Source of the DNA: Oscillospiraceae bacterium
GTDB lineage: Bacteria; Bacillota; Clostridia; Oscillospirales; Oscillospiraceae
Direction of reading: 5' to 3'
DNA length: 64,000 nucleotides
Assembly (NCBI GenBank): GCA_009777235.1
Contig: WRMH01000002.1
Coordinates: 1 to 64,000, forward strand
A program made the position numbers and the translations under genes. The notes under the pieces are model-generated. The model saw only the letters and a list, made by a program, of their open reading frames with translations, was not told where the DNA came from and made no database searches. This document shows, in pieces, positions 8,877 through 18,842 of the stretch. Within the stretch, counting starts at the first letter, position 1. Every line of letters begins with the position of its first letter.

Positions 8877-11516
8877 TCAGTTGTCGTGCTTTACAATATA
8901 TCCTGCCGCCGCCACGCGCTCTCCCTCAAAAATCAGATCAGACTCGGTGCGGTTGATGATAATCCTAACGCCGTTTGAGTATGTCACAACGCGCAAGCCG
9001 TCGGAGAGTATCTCGTGCGTCGTCATTTCAGCGCCCGATACCAATCCGAGCGCGTCATTTAACGTGTGATAAATTTCGCCCGCCATGTCTTTCCAGTTTT
9101 CATAGTGCGTGCTATACATCCAATTTAAGCCCGTGTATTTCATTTCCCCGGCGCTTTCATAAGTAAACGCGAAGTGCGGCGCAGCTCCGTATTCTAACAA
9201 ACGTATGATAAGCTGATCTTTGTCAAATGCCGACGAAATGTTTATCGGCGTACCCGCATAGTCAATCCTGCCGTGCAATATCATTTGATAAAAGGGTATT
9301 TCATCATCTACGATATAAAAAGCGTTGTGCGAAAGCGGCATGTTTATAATGTCATCGGAATATCTGACAGCATATAGATTTCCACCTGAAATCATGATCG
9401 GCTTGCCTTGATTTTGCAGGTTTTCCATATTGGCTTCTATGACTTCCTTTGCCTGCTGCCGATGTATCATTCCCGTTCTCCTGCGGTCGGACGCAAGAAA
9501 ATCACCCATATCCCGCAGTGAGGTTCCTGTCAAATCATAGCGCGATTGCGCCTTAATGTAGCTATCCATATAGCGCGTCATGAAACGCGGGCTGATTGCG
9601 TTATACATGACCTCTAAGTATCCGAGCGAATTTGTTTTATAGAGCGTAATGGGGTTTATCATGCCAAAGCCGCCGACCATTCCCCCTGCATAGTATCTGG
9701 TGGATTCAAGCTCATATCTGTATCTGCGCGAGCTCCATGTCGCTGTAATCATGTTTACATCAGAATACAGCTTTCCGCCGCCGGTCTCGACATTACGCGC
9801 CAAAGCCTCAAGCGCGCTTGTGCTGCCGAGCTGTCTGACAGGTCTTATTTTATCGGCGACATCGTGATAATAACCTCGGTTAAACCAACCCTGATAGTTT
9901 ATTATCTGACGCGAAATATCCCGCGCATACAGGTCGCTGACGATTTCTTCCGCCTGCGCGTATGTCGTCAGCGGTATTTGCGCCATGTAGCGCAGACCCA
10001 AAAAGAATTTTTGCCCCATTGTGCTGCCGATAAGGTCCATATAGAAAGGTATATCGCTTTGCGAAAGAAGCTCTTTGCCGAGAGTGCCGTCATGGGTCAG
10101 CAATTCGCGCGCGCGTTTTGCCATAGCCGAATATCCGCTGTCCGTGAGCAGCGAATAGCGTACCGTCAGGTTCATCTGCGGCAAGTCTCTTTCAACGACC
10201 GGCAAAGTGGATTCGTTGCCCGTCATACCAAACATCGCAAGCGACAGGCTGCCCCGCAGCGTAAATCCGGGATAGACATAGTTATATGAATTGTACTTTT
10301 CGGAAATGCCCGCCGTGAGATAGCATTGCGTATCACCGGATTCAACACGGCCTAAAATCGTGCGGCCGTCATACGCCTCTATGCCGAAAAACGGCATACG
10401 GGTTATCTCCGTATTTCCCAGTATGACATATTCGCTCTGCATCGGGTCTTCTCCGTAAATATACTGCATATATTCATCGGCATATGTTTTCCCATTGTTA
10501 AAGTAAATGAGCGAGCCTGAACCGTTTGGAACGACAAGATAACCGTCTTCCTCTGTGCTCCCGGCTCCAAATCCGCGCATGAGCTGCACGGCGGATATAG
10601 CCCCGCTTGCGTACTCTCGTATACCCGCGGTGTTCAGGTTTACCAATAGACTATCCCCATCCAATAAAAACTCGAGCGGAACGACAAAGTGCAGCGGCAA
10701 AGAAACCTCCATGCCCGAGGCTTCCATATCCATCATGTAGTCCTCTGAGGTATACCCTACCGACGCAAACACTTCATTCATCTCGGTTATGGTCATGCGT
10801 CCCGTCCGCGCCGCTTCTATAAGCTCCATAAATCCGGGGGCATCCTCAGATTCAATATACCGCATCAGGTTTCTGGTATATGCGCGTGTGCCCTCAAGCG
10901 GAGCAAGGAACATCTCGAGCCTTTCTTGCGTGATATATACAGGCACGATACCCGTCGGGCTTGACGTATCGCCGATAGTATATACGATTCTCAATCCGTC
11001 CTCGAGCGACTCAAACCGAAACTGCCCGAGCTGTACGCTATGGTCGTAGCTGTTCCATCGCCCGGGAAGCCGGGCGGACGTGTAGTAATCCAATATTATA
11101 TGTGATTGCAAAAAGCTCTTGTTTAGGTCGGACGCTAAGGGATCGTCTTTCATGTCCGGGTGGGCGGAATATACAATGCTGCCGTTTCTTTTGTCATACA
11201 GAGCGATATTTGTCGTGACTTCATCAACATATAGGCGGAGCGTTTCGTTTTCCGCCGCAAGCACCATGCCCGGCACATCATTTGCCGATATATCGAGCGG
11301 CGTAAACGCGCCCCCGTCTTGTGGCGGCAAATGTTCCGACAGCACCGCAAGATGCCCGTTGTGAAGCCTGTAGCGGACGGTAAGATACCCCTGATAGACA
11401 AGCACGACCAAGGCTATCAAAATGAGCGCCCATAAAAACAGTGTTTTTGGGGTGATTTTTATTTTCTTCCCTGCCTGTTTTTGTTTTTCAGTTTTCCGCT
11501 GCTTTTCTTTTTTCAT
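8877..11516 (-). CDS. DUF5696-type membrane-anchored extracellular protein
   Basis: 879 residues. A Lys-rich N-terminus, one membrane helix (about 26-48), then a large domain that should lie outside the cell. I recognise it as the DUF5696 type often found beside sugar ABC transporters in Clostridia and Paenibacillus; its biochemical role is not established. The mid/C-terminal half (about 480-760) has alternating hydrophobic strands and conserved-looking Tyr/Trp-rich segments that could suit a TIM-barrel hydrolase, but I cannot name catalytic residues. It lies between a Yip1-type gene and the permease genes. AGGAG precedes the ATG. A role in glycan handling is inferred from the neighbours only. 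Confidence 0.7.
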   Translation of the reverse strand: MKKEKQRKTEKQKQAGKKIKITPKTLFLWALILIALVVLVYQGYLTVRYRLHNGHLAVLSEHLPPQDGGAFTPLDISANDVPGMVLAAENETLRLYVDEVTTNIALYDKRNGSIVYSAHPDMKDDPLASDLNKSFLQSHIILDYYTSARLPGRWNSYDHSVQLGQFRFESLEDGLRIVYTIGDTSSPTGIVPVYITQERLEMFLAPLEGTRAYTRNLMRYIESEDAPGFMELIEAARTGRMTITEMNEVFASVGYTSEDYMMDMEASGMEVSLPLHFVVPLEFLLDGDSLLVNLNTAGIREYASGAISAVQLMRGFGAGSTEEDGYLVVPNGSGSLIYFNNGKTYADEYMQYIYGEDPMQSEYVILGNTEITRMPFFGIEAYDGRTILGRVESGDTQCYLTAGISEKYNSYNYVYPGFTLRGSLSLAMFGMTGNESTLPVVERDLPQMNLTVRYSLLTDSGYSAMAKRARELLTHDGTLGKELLSQSDIPFYMDLIGSTMGQKFFLGLRYMAQIPLTTYAQAEEIVSDLYARDISRQIINYQGWFNRGYYHDVADKIRPVRQLGSTSALEALARNVETGGGKLYSDVNMITATWSSRRYRYELESTRYYAGGMVGGFGMINPITLYKTNSLGYLEVMYNAISPRFMTRYMDSYIKAQSRYDLTGTSLRDMGDFLASDRRRTGMIHRQQAKEVIEANMENLQNQGKPIMISGGNLYAVRYSDDIINMPLSHNAFYIVDDEIPFYQMILHGRIDYAGTPINISSAFDKDQLIIRLLEYGAAPHFAFTYESAGEMKYTGLNWMYSTHYENWKDMAGEIYHTLNDALGLVSGAEMTTHEILSDGLRVVTYSNGVRIIINRTESDLIFEGERVAAAGYIVKHDN

Positions 11517-11636
11517 CTTGCTCCTGTAGCTTGAAAGACTATATTGCTTCGTATCGTATGACGTGAGATTTTGAGTTTCACTTGGCGCGGCGCGGTTTTT
11601 AAGAGCTTTAGAGTTTTCGCCATGATGGAATTAAGG

Positions 11637-12269
11637 CTAAAATCTGAATATGATTTCCGTATATATGCTGTAAAAAAAGCCGTAGATTTGATTTAGCAAA
11701 TCCAGCACAAGCACACTTATAAACACCAAAATAAGCACTGTCAGAAAGGTGAGCAGAAGCGTTATGAGCGCTTTTGCGAGAGTGTAATTGTGTACCGTCA
11801 TAATACCTATGAGCAGTAAAACGGCTGTCCACGCAATGCCGATGATGAGCAGTATCTGATAAATGGCGGCTTCCTCAATAGATATGAAGTTGCTTATCAG
11901 CGTAGCCGGACCGAGTATGAGCGTTATCGGGAGCATTGCATACCCCGCCACCGTTATAATGTCGCGCATACGCCCTTCGCCTTCCATAAGGCAGGTGACA
12001 GCCCAATTGCCTACGCAAAAAAGCCCGAGCAGTACAAAAAATGATGACATTTCCGCGATACCATCTATCATTAGCGGGTTTACTTCATTGACGGTAAACC
12101 CCGCAAACACGCGGTTTACGGTAAAAAGCACAGCCAAGCATAATACGCAGATAACAGCAAGCGGTATGCTCCCCTTGTCTCTGTAGCGTATCTCATAAAA
12201 CGAGTCTATGGGGCGGCTCAAGACACCAAACATATATTGGGTTCGTTCACGGGAGAAATATTTACGCAT
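11637..12269 (-). CDS. Yip1-domain family membrane protein
   Basis: 210 residues with about five helices, resembling the bacterial YIP1 family; the function in bacteria is unknown. I chose the ATG at 12269 because AAGGGGG lies about 11 bases upstream; earlier in-frame ATGs sit too close to that site. The start codon overlaps the stop of the NHL/TPR gene by 8 bases, which implies translational coupling. The NHL/TPR, Yip1 and DUF5696 genes form a run between two permease pairs, so the products probably act together at the membrane. Confidence 0.75.
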   Translation of the reverse strand: MRKYFSRERTQYMFGVLSRPIDSFYEIRYRDKGSIPLAVICVLCLAVLFTVNRVFAGFTVNEVNPLMIDGIAEMSSFFVLLGLFCVGNWAVTCLMEGEGRMRDIITVAGYAMLPITLILGPATLISNFISIEEAAIYQILLIIGIAWTAVLLLIGIMTVHNYTLAKALITLLLTFLTVLILVFISVLVLDLLNQIYGFFYSIYTEIIFRF

Positions 12270-13773
12270 CGAAAACATCACCCCCTTCATCTTGCACAGA
12301 GCCTTTGCGCTTTTTAAGCACGACGCGCACCACAGTAAACGCGGTAATCGTACAGAGCGCGGCGGTCAGTATCCAGCCAATGTTTTCCTTGAGTATGTCA
12401 TTGCGCCATCGCTTAAAAGCAATGGAATAGTTTTGCTTGTCCATGCCTTTTTTGAGATATTCCATCGCCAGCTCATTTTCCCCTGCGGTAAGGTATGCCT
12501 TACCTATGCCGGCATTGGCAAGCTCAAAGTTTTCGTTGAGGCGGAGCACCTGCTGCCATACCTCGACCGCCTGTGCTTCGTCGCCGCCATATCGCAGAGC
12601 CACCGCTTCATTTATAAGCTCGCCATAGAGCGTTTCTTCAAATGTTATAAGCTCGTTTCTGACTGCGTCGAGAGCCAAGACGCGGTCTTTTTGCGCGGCT
12701 ATGGCTGTTGGCTGGCGAAATGTCCCCGCAAGCTGCCCCATGCCGCCAAAAATATACAAGAGATTGCCCTCATAGTCATAGGTGAATATGCGTCCGCGCC
12801 GCGAGTCTAAGAGCGAGTACATGCCGTTTCCTCTATAGGCTACATCAATGATATTGCTCGGCCCGGAATAGGCGCTTGCCGATGAGCCAAAGAGCGCGAT
12901 ATCCCCGCCGACATGCTCATTTGATCCTTTTCGCAAGACATCCTCGCCTTTGGGGTTGAGGCGGCGCACCGCTTGCTTGCCGTCACCGTCAATGTTTGAC
13001 GCATATACAAATCCCGCCGGATCAACATCAAGCCCCGTAAAGACCGTCGGTATAAATAATCTTCCACGCGCGCGCTGTTCTTGCGTGGATAATGCCCGCC
13101 AAAACCTTTCCCACAGGGTAATTGTGACATTGATAGTGCCGTAAAAACCGATAAACTCACCGTCCTCGCCAAATGTCATAATGCCTTGAAACATATCTCT
13201 TGCTATGACAAACACGCGCCCCGCATAGTCTACAGTCACCTTGAGAGGCACAAAATCAAAGTTTTCCCCCAGTATTTCGGCCTGCGGATTTTCTATGGTC
13301 TTTACCACTTTCCCACCCGCGAGAGCTATGACGCGGCGGTTTTCCGTATCCGCGACATATATAGTACCGTCGCCCGTTACCATGACCCCGCGCGGTTTGT
13401 TAAAGCTGTCCGTAGTTCCGTTGTTATCAAATGTCACTATAACGTCGCGCACCGTTTTTAAATCCTGCTCAAGCACGAGGATGCGGTTATTGCCCGTGTC
13501 CGCGATATATACGCTGTCGTCACTTGCGACATATATCCCTTGCGGGTCGTTTAAGGCTCCCACCCCCAAAGACACGCCGGAGATCGTTTCGCCCGGTATA
13601 TACGGCGCCGGTGTGAAGATGATGGTTTCCCAATAGTCATATGTATATGTGTCATACGGTACGCTGTCTGCGGCTTTTGCGGCTTGCAAAGGCAAAAGCG
13701 TCATAATGAGCACCGTCAACACCAATACAGTTACTATCGTTTTTTTCTTTTGTGTAGCATACACAGCTTGCAT
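12262..13773 (-). CDS. Secreted NHL-repeat / TPR protein with C-terminal membrane helix
   Basis: 503 residues. Signal peptide (about 12-35), then a beta-propeller of NHL repeats; clear units contain GIYVASDDSVYIADTGNNRI (about 79-98) and GVMVTGDGTIYVADTENRRV (about 129-148). A short TPR-like helical segment (about 390-450) and a C-terminal helix (about 465-485) with a basic tail follow, so the propeller should be outside and the tail inside. Such proteins usually act as scaffolds; no enzymatic motif is seen. It lies 30 bases after a permease gene and overlaps the Yip1 gene. The ribosome site AAGGT is moderate. Confidence 0.75.
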   Translation of the reverse strand: MQAVYATQKKKTIVTVLVLTVLIMTLLPLQAAKAADSVPYDTYTYDYWETIIFTPAPYIPGETISGVSLGVGALNDPQGIYVASDDSVYIADTGNNRILVLEQDLKTVRDVIVTFDNNGTTDSFNKPRGVMVTGDGTIYVADTENRRVIALAGGKVVKTIENPQAEILGENFDFVPLKVTVDYAGRVFVIARDMFQGIMTFGEDGEFIGFYGTINVTITLWERFWRALSTQEQRARGRLFIPTVFTGLDVDPAGFVYASNIDGDGKQAVRRLNPKGEDVLRKGSNEHVGGDIALFGSSASAYSGPSNIIDVAYRGNGMYSLLDSRRGRIFTYDYEGNLLYIFGGMGQLAGTFRQPTAIAAQKDRVLALDAVRNELITFEETLYGELINEAVALRYGGDEAQAVEVWQQVLRLNENFELANAGIGKAYLTAGENELAMEYLKKGMDKQNYSIAFKRWRNDILKENIGWILTAALCTITAFTVVRVVLKKRKGSVQDEGGDVFDA

Positions 13774-13803
13774 AGTTTGTTTTACCTTGATTACTTATTT
13801 GAA

Positions 13804-14724
13804 TTATTCCTTTAGCCCGCTTGTCGTCATGGTCTCGAAAATACTGGATTGGCAAACTAAAAAGAATGTGATCGGGATGGCCGCGATGATAAACGCAACC
13901 GCCGCTGAAGCTCCGGCGCGGGCAGCTCCTCCCGCCATGATTTGCCCCATCGCATATTGCATGGGCTTTAGTTCTTCACTGCGCAGGAACATACCTCCGG
14001 TGTTGCCCCAAAGCACTTGAAACTGGAATATCGCAAGCGTGAGCCATGCGGGTTTTACGTTTGGCATAATAATGCGCCAAAATACCTTAAACTCACTGGC
14101 GCCGTCTATTCGCGCCGACTCGATAATCGAGTCGGGGATTTGCTCCATAAATTGCTTCATAAGGTAAAGCCCTATGCCAAATGACCATGCCGGCAATATG
14201 AGCGCGAGATATGTATTGTTGATGCCAAGCATGGATATTATCATATAGTTTGGGATTTGCGTGACCGTCCATGAAAACATCATGGATAAAACGACCACCG
14301 AAAACAGCAGCTTTGATCCGGGGAATTTGCGCTTTGCCAGAGGATATGCCGCAAGCGAAGCGCACAGCACATGCCCCACCACGCCACCGCCCGTGATTAT
14401 GACCGTGTTAAATATGTATCTCGAAAAAGGCACCCAAGTGTCGCCCATGAGTACAAAAAGGTCGGAAAAATTCTCGAGAGTGGGATTTCGCACAAAAAGC
14501 CTCGGCGGGAATTGAAACAGCTCGTCAGGCGGCTTTAGCGCGTTATTTACTATCATGACAATGGGAAGTATCATAAACAATCCGCATATTGCCATAAGAA
14601 TAAACAAAAGCATATTACCGGCGCGGCTGCGGTTTAATTTGCTGTGCTTAGACGCCTTGATGCGAATGGGCCGCCCCTTGGGATCGAGCACATAATGTTT
14701 ATTTTTTAGCGTCGCCCCTGCCAT
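13804..14724 (-). CDS. ABC sugar transporter permease (MalG/CUT1 type), second pair
   Basis: 306 residues with about six helices. The coupling loop ESARIDGASEFKVFWRIIMP lies near residue 200. Its ATG shares the A of the upstream permease's TAA stop (TAATG), so the two are translationally coupled. GAGGAGG precedes the start. It should work with that permease and probably with the 1034-residue binding protein encoded at the head of the block. Confidence 0.93.
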   Translation of the reverse strand: MAGATLKNKHYVLDPKGRPIRIKASKHSKLNRSRAGNMLLFILMAICGLFMILPIVMIVNNALKPPDELFQFPPRLFVRNPTLENFSDLFVLMGDTWVPFSRYIFNTVIITGGGVVGHVLCASLAAYPLAKRKFPGSKLLFSVVVLSMMFSWTVTQIPNYMIISMLGINNTYLALILPAWSFGIGLYLMKQFMEQIPDSIIESARIDGASEFKVFWRIIMPNVKPAWLTLAIFQFQVLWGNTGGMFLRSEELKPMQYAMGQIMAGGAARAGASAAVAFIIAAIPITFFLVCQSSIFETMTTSGLKE

Positions 14725-15632
14725 TATTCACCAATCCTCCTCAGTCCCTTTTGCACCAATTTATTTGTACCGACCATCATGATAAACAAAACCGTCGCTA
14801 TTGCGGAAGCAGAACCCATTTCAAAGCGTATGCCGCCGTAGTCGAGCAAATGCGTGACTATAGTGGCTCCCGAATTGTTTACCGACGGGTTTCCCGCCAG
14901 ATATAACGACACGTCCGCAATCGCGAAACTTTGAGTAATCTGCATGATAGCTCCAAACATGAGCTGCGGCCTGATTGCCGGGAGCGTGATAAACCACAGT
15001 TCCTGCCAGCGGTTTGATACGCCGTCAATCGCCGCCGCTTCGTAGAGTGTTTTGTCCACAGTTTGCAGCCCCGCTATAAACGCCAAAAATCCTGTGCCGA
15101 GCGACAGCCATAGCTGTACGACGATCAGCACCGGCAATACGTATTTTTCCGTTTGCATCCAAAGTATAGCTTCTTGGATAAATCCAAATTGCATAAGCGT
15201 TCCGTTGAGAAAACCGTATCTGTCGCCGGTCAGTATGAGGCTCCAGATGAGGTACGCCTGTCCGCTGATGGACGGCGCGTAAAACACGAGCGTAAGGAGC
15301 GCGCGCGTAAAACCGCGAAACTCGTTTATTATCCACGCAAACAGCACGCACAGCAGATAGCTCACAGGCCCCGTGACCACGGCGAGTATGAGCGTGTTTC
15401 GCAGCGCGGTAACAAAAAGGTCATCTTCGAGTATGAGCTTTGCGTAGTTGCCCCAGCCGATAAACTGCGGCATGGAGTGCATATCAAAATAGGTAAAGCT
15501 GAAGAAAATAGAAATCAAAACAGGGAGAACCGTAAACATCGTAAACAAGATGAAATACGGCGCCATCATCAGATAGCTGACCTTTTCGCGTCCTATACGG
15601 GCTCTTAAGCTGTGGGTGTTTTTATTGCGCAT
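14724..15632 (-). CDS. ABC sugar transporter permease (MalF/CUT1 type), second pair
   Basis: 302 residues from the ATG at 15632; a GTG 18 bases upstream is possible but lies on top of the GAAAGG ribosome site. About six helices and the EAA loop YEAAAIDGVSNRWQELWFIT near 195. It follows the giant binding-protein gene after a gap filled with short stem-loops, which may set the relative expression of binding protein and channel. Confidence 0.92.
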   Translation of the reverse strand: MRNKNTHSLRARIGREKVSYLMMAPYFILFTMFTVLPVLISIFFSFTYFDMHSMPQFIGWGNYAKLILEDDLFVTALRNTLILAVVTGPVSYLLCVLFAWIINEFRGFTRALLTLVFYAPSISGQAYLIWSLILTGDRYGFLNGTLMQFGFIQEAILWMQTEKYVLPVLIVVQLWLSLGTGFLAFIAGLQTVDKTLYEAAAIDGVSNRWQELWFITLPAIRPQLMFGAIMQITQSFAIADVSLYLAGNPSVNNSGATIVTHLLDYGGIRFEMGSASAIATVLFIMMVGTNKLVQKGLRRIGE

Positions 15633-15660
15633 TGACCGTATGCCTTTCACAAGTTTTCTT

Positions 15661-15727
15661 TATTTCGCGCCATCGCGAAGTGTGCGCCATTGCGAAGCAA
15701 TGCGTGCGCCATTGCGAAGCAATGGCG
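15661..15727. repeat. Short tandem stem-loops between binding protein and permease genes
   Basis: Three imperfect copies of GCGCCATTGCGAAG occur in 67 bases. The last forms a perfect 9-bp stem, CGCCATTGC / GCAATGGCG, with a GAA loop (15707-15727); the middle copy forms a 6-bp stem around the same loop. In the mRNA these give compact UUC-loop hairpins. They have no T run, so they more likely stabilise the upstream message or attenuate than terminate. Confidence 0.6.
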
Positions 15728-15731
15728 TTGA

Positions 15732-18700
15732 TTACTCCAACGGCAAGCCAAACTCTATACGCTTATACCGTATTTCATCGTTTATCAAAATAACGCGATC
15801 CATAATCTCCTCCCGGGGCATTGACAGCTTCGTTCCGCCCGCCGGCCTGTCGGTTTGCGGAGTCGTGACCGCATAAAAAGCGTTATTGACGTTGCGCCAT
15901 GTGAAGTAACCGCCCGGAACTTGCGGTATGCCGCGCACATACTCAAACTGCTCGCTGAGAGCCGCATAGTCCCCCGCCGGCCACGGCATTTTTGCAAACG
16001 CCTCGCGATTTGCCGTAGGCACACGCGCCGCCGGACCCATGAGGCTTTCCATTTCCCGTCCAAAGCGTACTTGCGTATCCGCGGACGTCCACCATCTGAG
16101 AAACTCCCACACTTCCTCCGGATGCTTTGTTGACGACATCATGACCGATGCGCTGCCGCTGCCTCCCGTCACGCCTATCATTGTGGTCGCGGCTATCCCG
16201 CCGCCGCCGTTGCTGCTGACCGAGCGGTTTATAGAGCCGTCCTCTTGCATAATGCCCGGCACGGGCGCAAAGCCCCAAATGCCCCGCAGCTCCGGCGCGG
16301 AAATCTGCAAGTTGTTGTAGAAGGTATAGTCGGCAATGATGATCGGCGTTTCTCCCGTGCGGAAGCGTTCTTCGACGCTCGTTGCGCGGTCAAGTTTATA
16401 ATCCGTATAAAACTCTGTATACATTCTAAACGCATCTATCGCGGGCTCACGGTCGAGCGCCGAGCGGGTCTTGTTTTCGTTATAATATTCCCCGCCGTGC
16501 TGATACAAAAGCATTGTAAATATCTGCTCGTTTGGCAGCATACCAAATTCCATATGGTTAAAGGCAAGCTCCGACATTATGACCGCCACATCATCCCATG
16601 TTTGAGGAAGCTCCATATTCAGCTCGGCGAGAATGTCTTTTCTGTAAAACATCATCGGGTAAATTTGCGTTTCAGGCAAGGCGAATACCTGCCCCTCAAA
16701 CTCATAGGGCATCATCGCGCTGTCGGCAAACGCGAGCCGTGCTTCGTCAAAACCCTCAAATTGGCTCAAATCCATGACAGAACCGCGCAGGCCAAAATTC
16801 ATCGGCAGCTCGCTTGCTACCTGTATGGCGACATCCGGCCCTTGCCCTGCCAGCGATGCTTGCAGGAGCGTACTCATATCAACAAGCATGACATTTACGC
16901 TGATCCCCTTGTTTCGCGTAAAATCTTCATCAATAAGCGTTTTTATCACGTTTGCCTGATCGCGCCCCGACCCAATCCATAAAGTGATGGCTTCCGTGCC
17001 CTCTGTCACGTTTCCCACCTGATTATAATCAATAAAGAACGAATACCATAAACGGCAAATTTCATGCCATATCCTGTGAAATATCGTGTTGTTCGGGCTT
17101 TTTACCGTAATATCCGGCGAGTGGATTGATATAAAGTCAAGCTGCAAAGGCTGCTCTATCGCTTCTGAGAGCCACGCGCCGCAGGCGCGGATATTCACGC
17201 GAAATGAACTGACGTTTCGCGGAAAAAGCTCGTTATCCCCAATGAGTATGTCGAGCTGGTCACGCATGGTTATCAACACGCGCTCGCGCTCACTGCTCTG
17301 GCCTCCTATGCGCCTAAGCTCGGAAAGCGCATAGTCCAAGCTGTCACGCACCCCAATCATCTGTGAGGTCAGCTCCGGCATAGTCCTTGCTATCTGGTAG
17401 TCCGCAAATCTGTCCGGCGCCACGCCGGTGCGCGAAATAACCTTGCGGTATATGTTGTTGAGGTCATAGACCGCGTCGCGCACGGTCGAAATTATTTCGC
17501 CGAGACTGCCGAGCACAGCTTCCATTCGTATGGTATAGGCTGTATCTGCCTCGAAATAGAACTTAAACGGCGTACCCTCACTGTCCGAGAGGGTGTCCGC
17601 CCGCCAATGCCGCTCAAAGCCAAACCCGTAGTCTTGCAGTTCTTCAAACGGCACCTGTCCGTTTATGCTTATTTTGCGCGAGACAAATGTGCCGCGCCGG
17701 GCGTTTTGTTTTACGTGTAAAGTAAGCTCGTAATAACCCGTTTCGGGCACTGTGAAATCCCATTCCATCCATTGCCCTGCCATGCGCCACGAGTTTCCGC
17801 CAATGGTGTTGTTTATGAGGTATTTCGAGCTTGCCGGAGTTATCGCCGGTGATGATTGGTCTTGTATGGGATATAGCATTTGCGAAGAGGTGCGCACCGC
17901 GTCCTCCGCTTCGATCGTGACTTTTTTGCCCGCTGTGTCCGCAGCTCCCGCATTTTCCCATGCCGCAAGCGTCTGGGCGTATTTTGGCGTGTCCTCGCTG
18001 CCTTGCAATGTCACACGGCGCAGGAGCATCGGTTCGCGCAGCGAGTATAACGATATGGTATGCTCTCCCGCTGTGAGATATACTAAGAGCGGTGATGTGA
18101 TATATCCGCCGGAGTCATGCACAAAGGCGCAAACCCACTCGGGCGCTTCAAGCATGGTGGGTTTGAGGTCATTTCCCCGATTATCTTTTTCCCAAACGAT
18201 GGCTGAGGTTGTTTGACCCGGAGCGGCGGCCAATGCTGCGACCCCGTCTGCGCCTAAGGCTTCGCTTTTTGCCATTGCTTCTTTGTTTTGCCAAATACGC
18301 GGCAGTTCTATAAGCGACAGCTCCCTATACGGCAGCTTGCCGTCAATGAATATGCTCCGCTGTATTGCCGAGCTTTTGCCTTCTATCGGATAGTAGTCTA
18401 TGAGTATTTCGTAAAGCCCAGACTGCGCGACTTCAATATTATATTCAACGAGCGCGGTTTCCTCCGTAAGCAACGAAACACCGGGCATACCTTCAAAATC
18501 GGTATATACCTGCGGTGTTTTCGCTATGCCGCTTTCTTCGTATCGCGCCCAGTTGTCGGCTTCTATTATAATTTTGTCTGTGGATATGTCCGCCGGGCTG
18601 TTTTCTTTGTAGCTGCGATATGTGGGTATGTCCGGGTTTACCGAGTGTGTTCCGATAATATCCCCAAAGTCCTCCCACGCAAGGTCTGTTTGCGCCTCGA

Positions 18701-18836
18701 TGCCCCAACCCGCGGCGGCGCTGCCCGCGTCCGAGAGCGGAAAAAGCATTTGAAAGAAAACAGCAAACGCCAGAAAACGGCACATTTTTCTGTAGGTCTT
18801 TTCGTTTTTCCGTTTTGTTTGAGGCATTTTTCTCAT
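15732..18836 (-). CDS. Giant solute-binding protein fused to carbohydrate-binding-like domains
   Basis: 1034 residues from the ATG at 18836. A signal peptide (about 18-40, ending SAAAG) has no lipobox cysteine, unlike the other binding proteins here. Next come two beta-rich regions (about 55-300 and 310-440) that resemble carbohydrate-binding modules, each with short PYREL or PFEEL segments after a strand. A helical region (about 445-560) follows, then a family 1 solute-binding fold from about 630 to the end, beginning ITLWIGSGRDQANVIKTL. It presumably holds polysaccharide at the wall while feeding the adjacent permeases. A perfect sigma-A promoter lies just upstream, with the ATG at the predicted transcription start. 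Earlier in-frame ATGs lie inside the promoter. Confidence 0.8.
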   Translation of the reverse strand: MRKMPQTKRKNEKTYRKMCRFLAFAVFFQMLFPLSDAGSAAAGWGIEAQTDLAWEDFGDIIGTHSVNPDIPTYRSYKENSPADISTDKIIIEADNWARYEESGIAKTPQVYTDFEGMPGVSLLTEETALVEYNIEVAQSGLYEILIDYYPIEGKSSAIQRSIFIDGKLPYRELSLIELPRIWQNKEAMAKSEALGADGVAALAAAPGQTTSAIVWEKDNRGNDLKPTMLEAPEWVCAFVHDSGGYITSPLLVYLTAGEHTISLYSLREPMLLRRVTLQGSEDTPKYAQTLAAWENAGAADTAGKKVTIEAEDAVRTSSQMLYPIQDQSSPAITPASSKYLINNTIGGNSWRMAGQWMEWDFTVPETGYYELTLHVKQNARRGTFVSRKISINGQVPFEELQDYGFGFERHWRADTLSDSEGTPFKFYFEADTAYTIRMEAVLGSLGEIISTVRDAVYDLNNIYRKVISRTGVAPDRFADYQIARTMPELTSQMIGVRDSLDYALSELRRIGGQSSERERVLITMRDQLDILIGDNELFPRNVSSFRVNIRACGAWLSEAIEQPLQLDFISIHSPDITVKSPNNTIFHRIWHEICRLWYSFFIDYNQVGNVTEGTEAITLWIGSGRDQANVIKTLIDEDFTRNKGISVNVMLVDMSTLLQASLAGQGPDVAIQVASELPMNFGLRGSVMDLSQFEGFDEARLAFADSAMMPYEFEGQVFALPETQIYPMMFYRKDILAELNMELPQTWDDVAVIMSELAFNHMEFGMLPNEQIFTMLLYQHGGEYYNENKTRSALDREPAIDAFRMYTEFYTDYKLDRATSVEERFRTGETPIIIADYTFYNNLQISAPELRGIWGFAPVPGIMQEDGSINRSVSSNGGGGIAATTMIGVTGGSGSASVMMSSTKHPEEVWEFLRWWTSADTQVRFGREMESLMGPAARVPTANREAFAKMPWPAGDYAALSEQFEYVRGIPQVPGGYFTWRNVNNAFYAVTTPQTDRPAGGTKLSMPREEIMDRVILINDEIRYKRIEFGLPLE

Positions 18837-18842
18837 AGTTGA

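Noticed and set aside
16245..16982. 245-residue plus-strand open frame
   Set aside because: Antisense to the giant solute-binding protein; rich in His/Arg as expected for a shadow frame.
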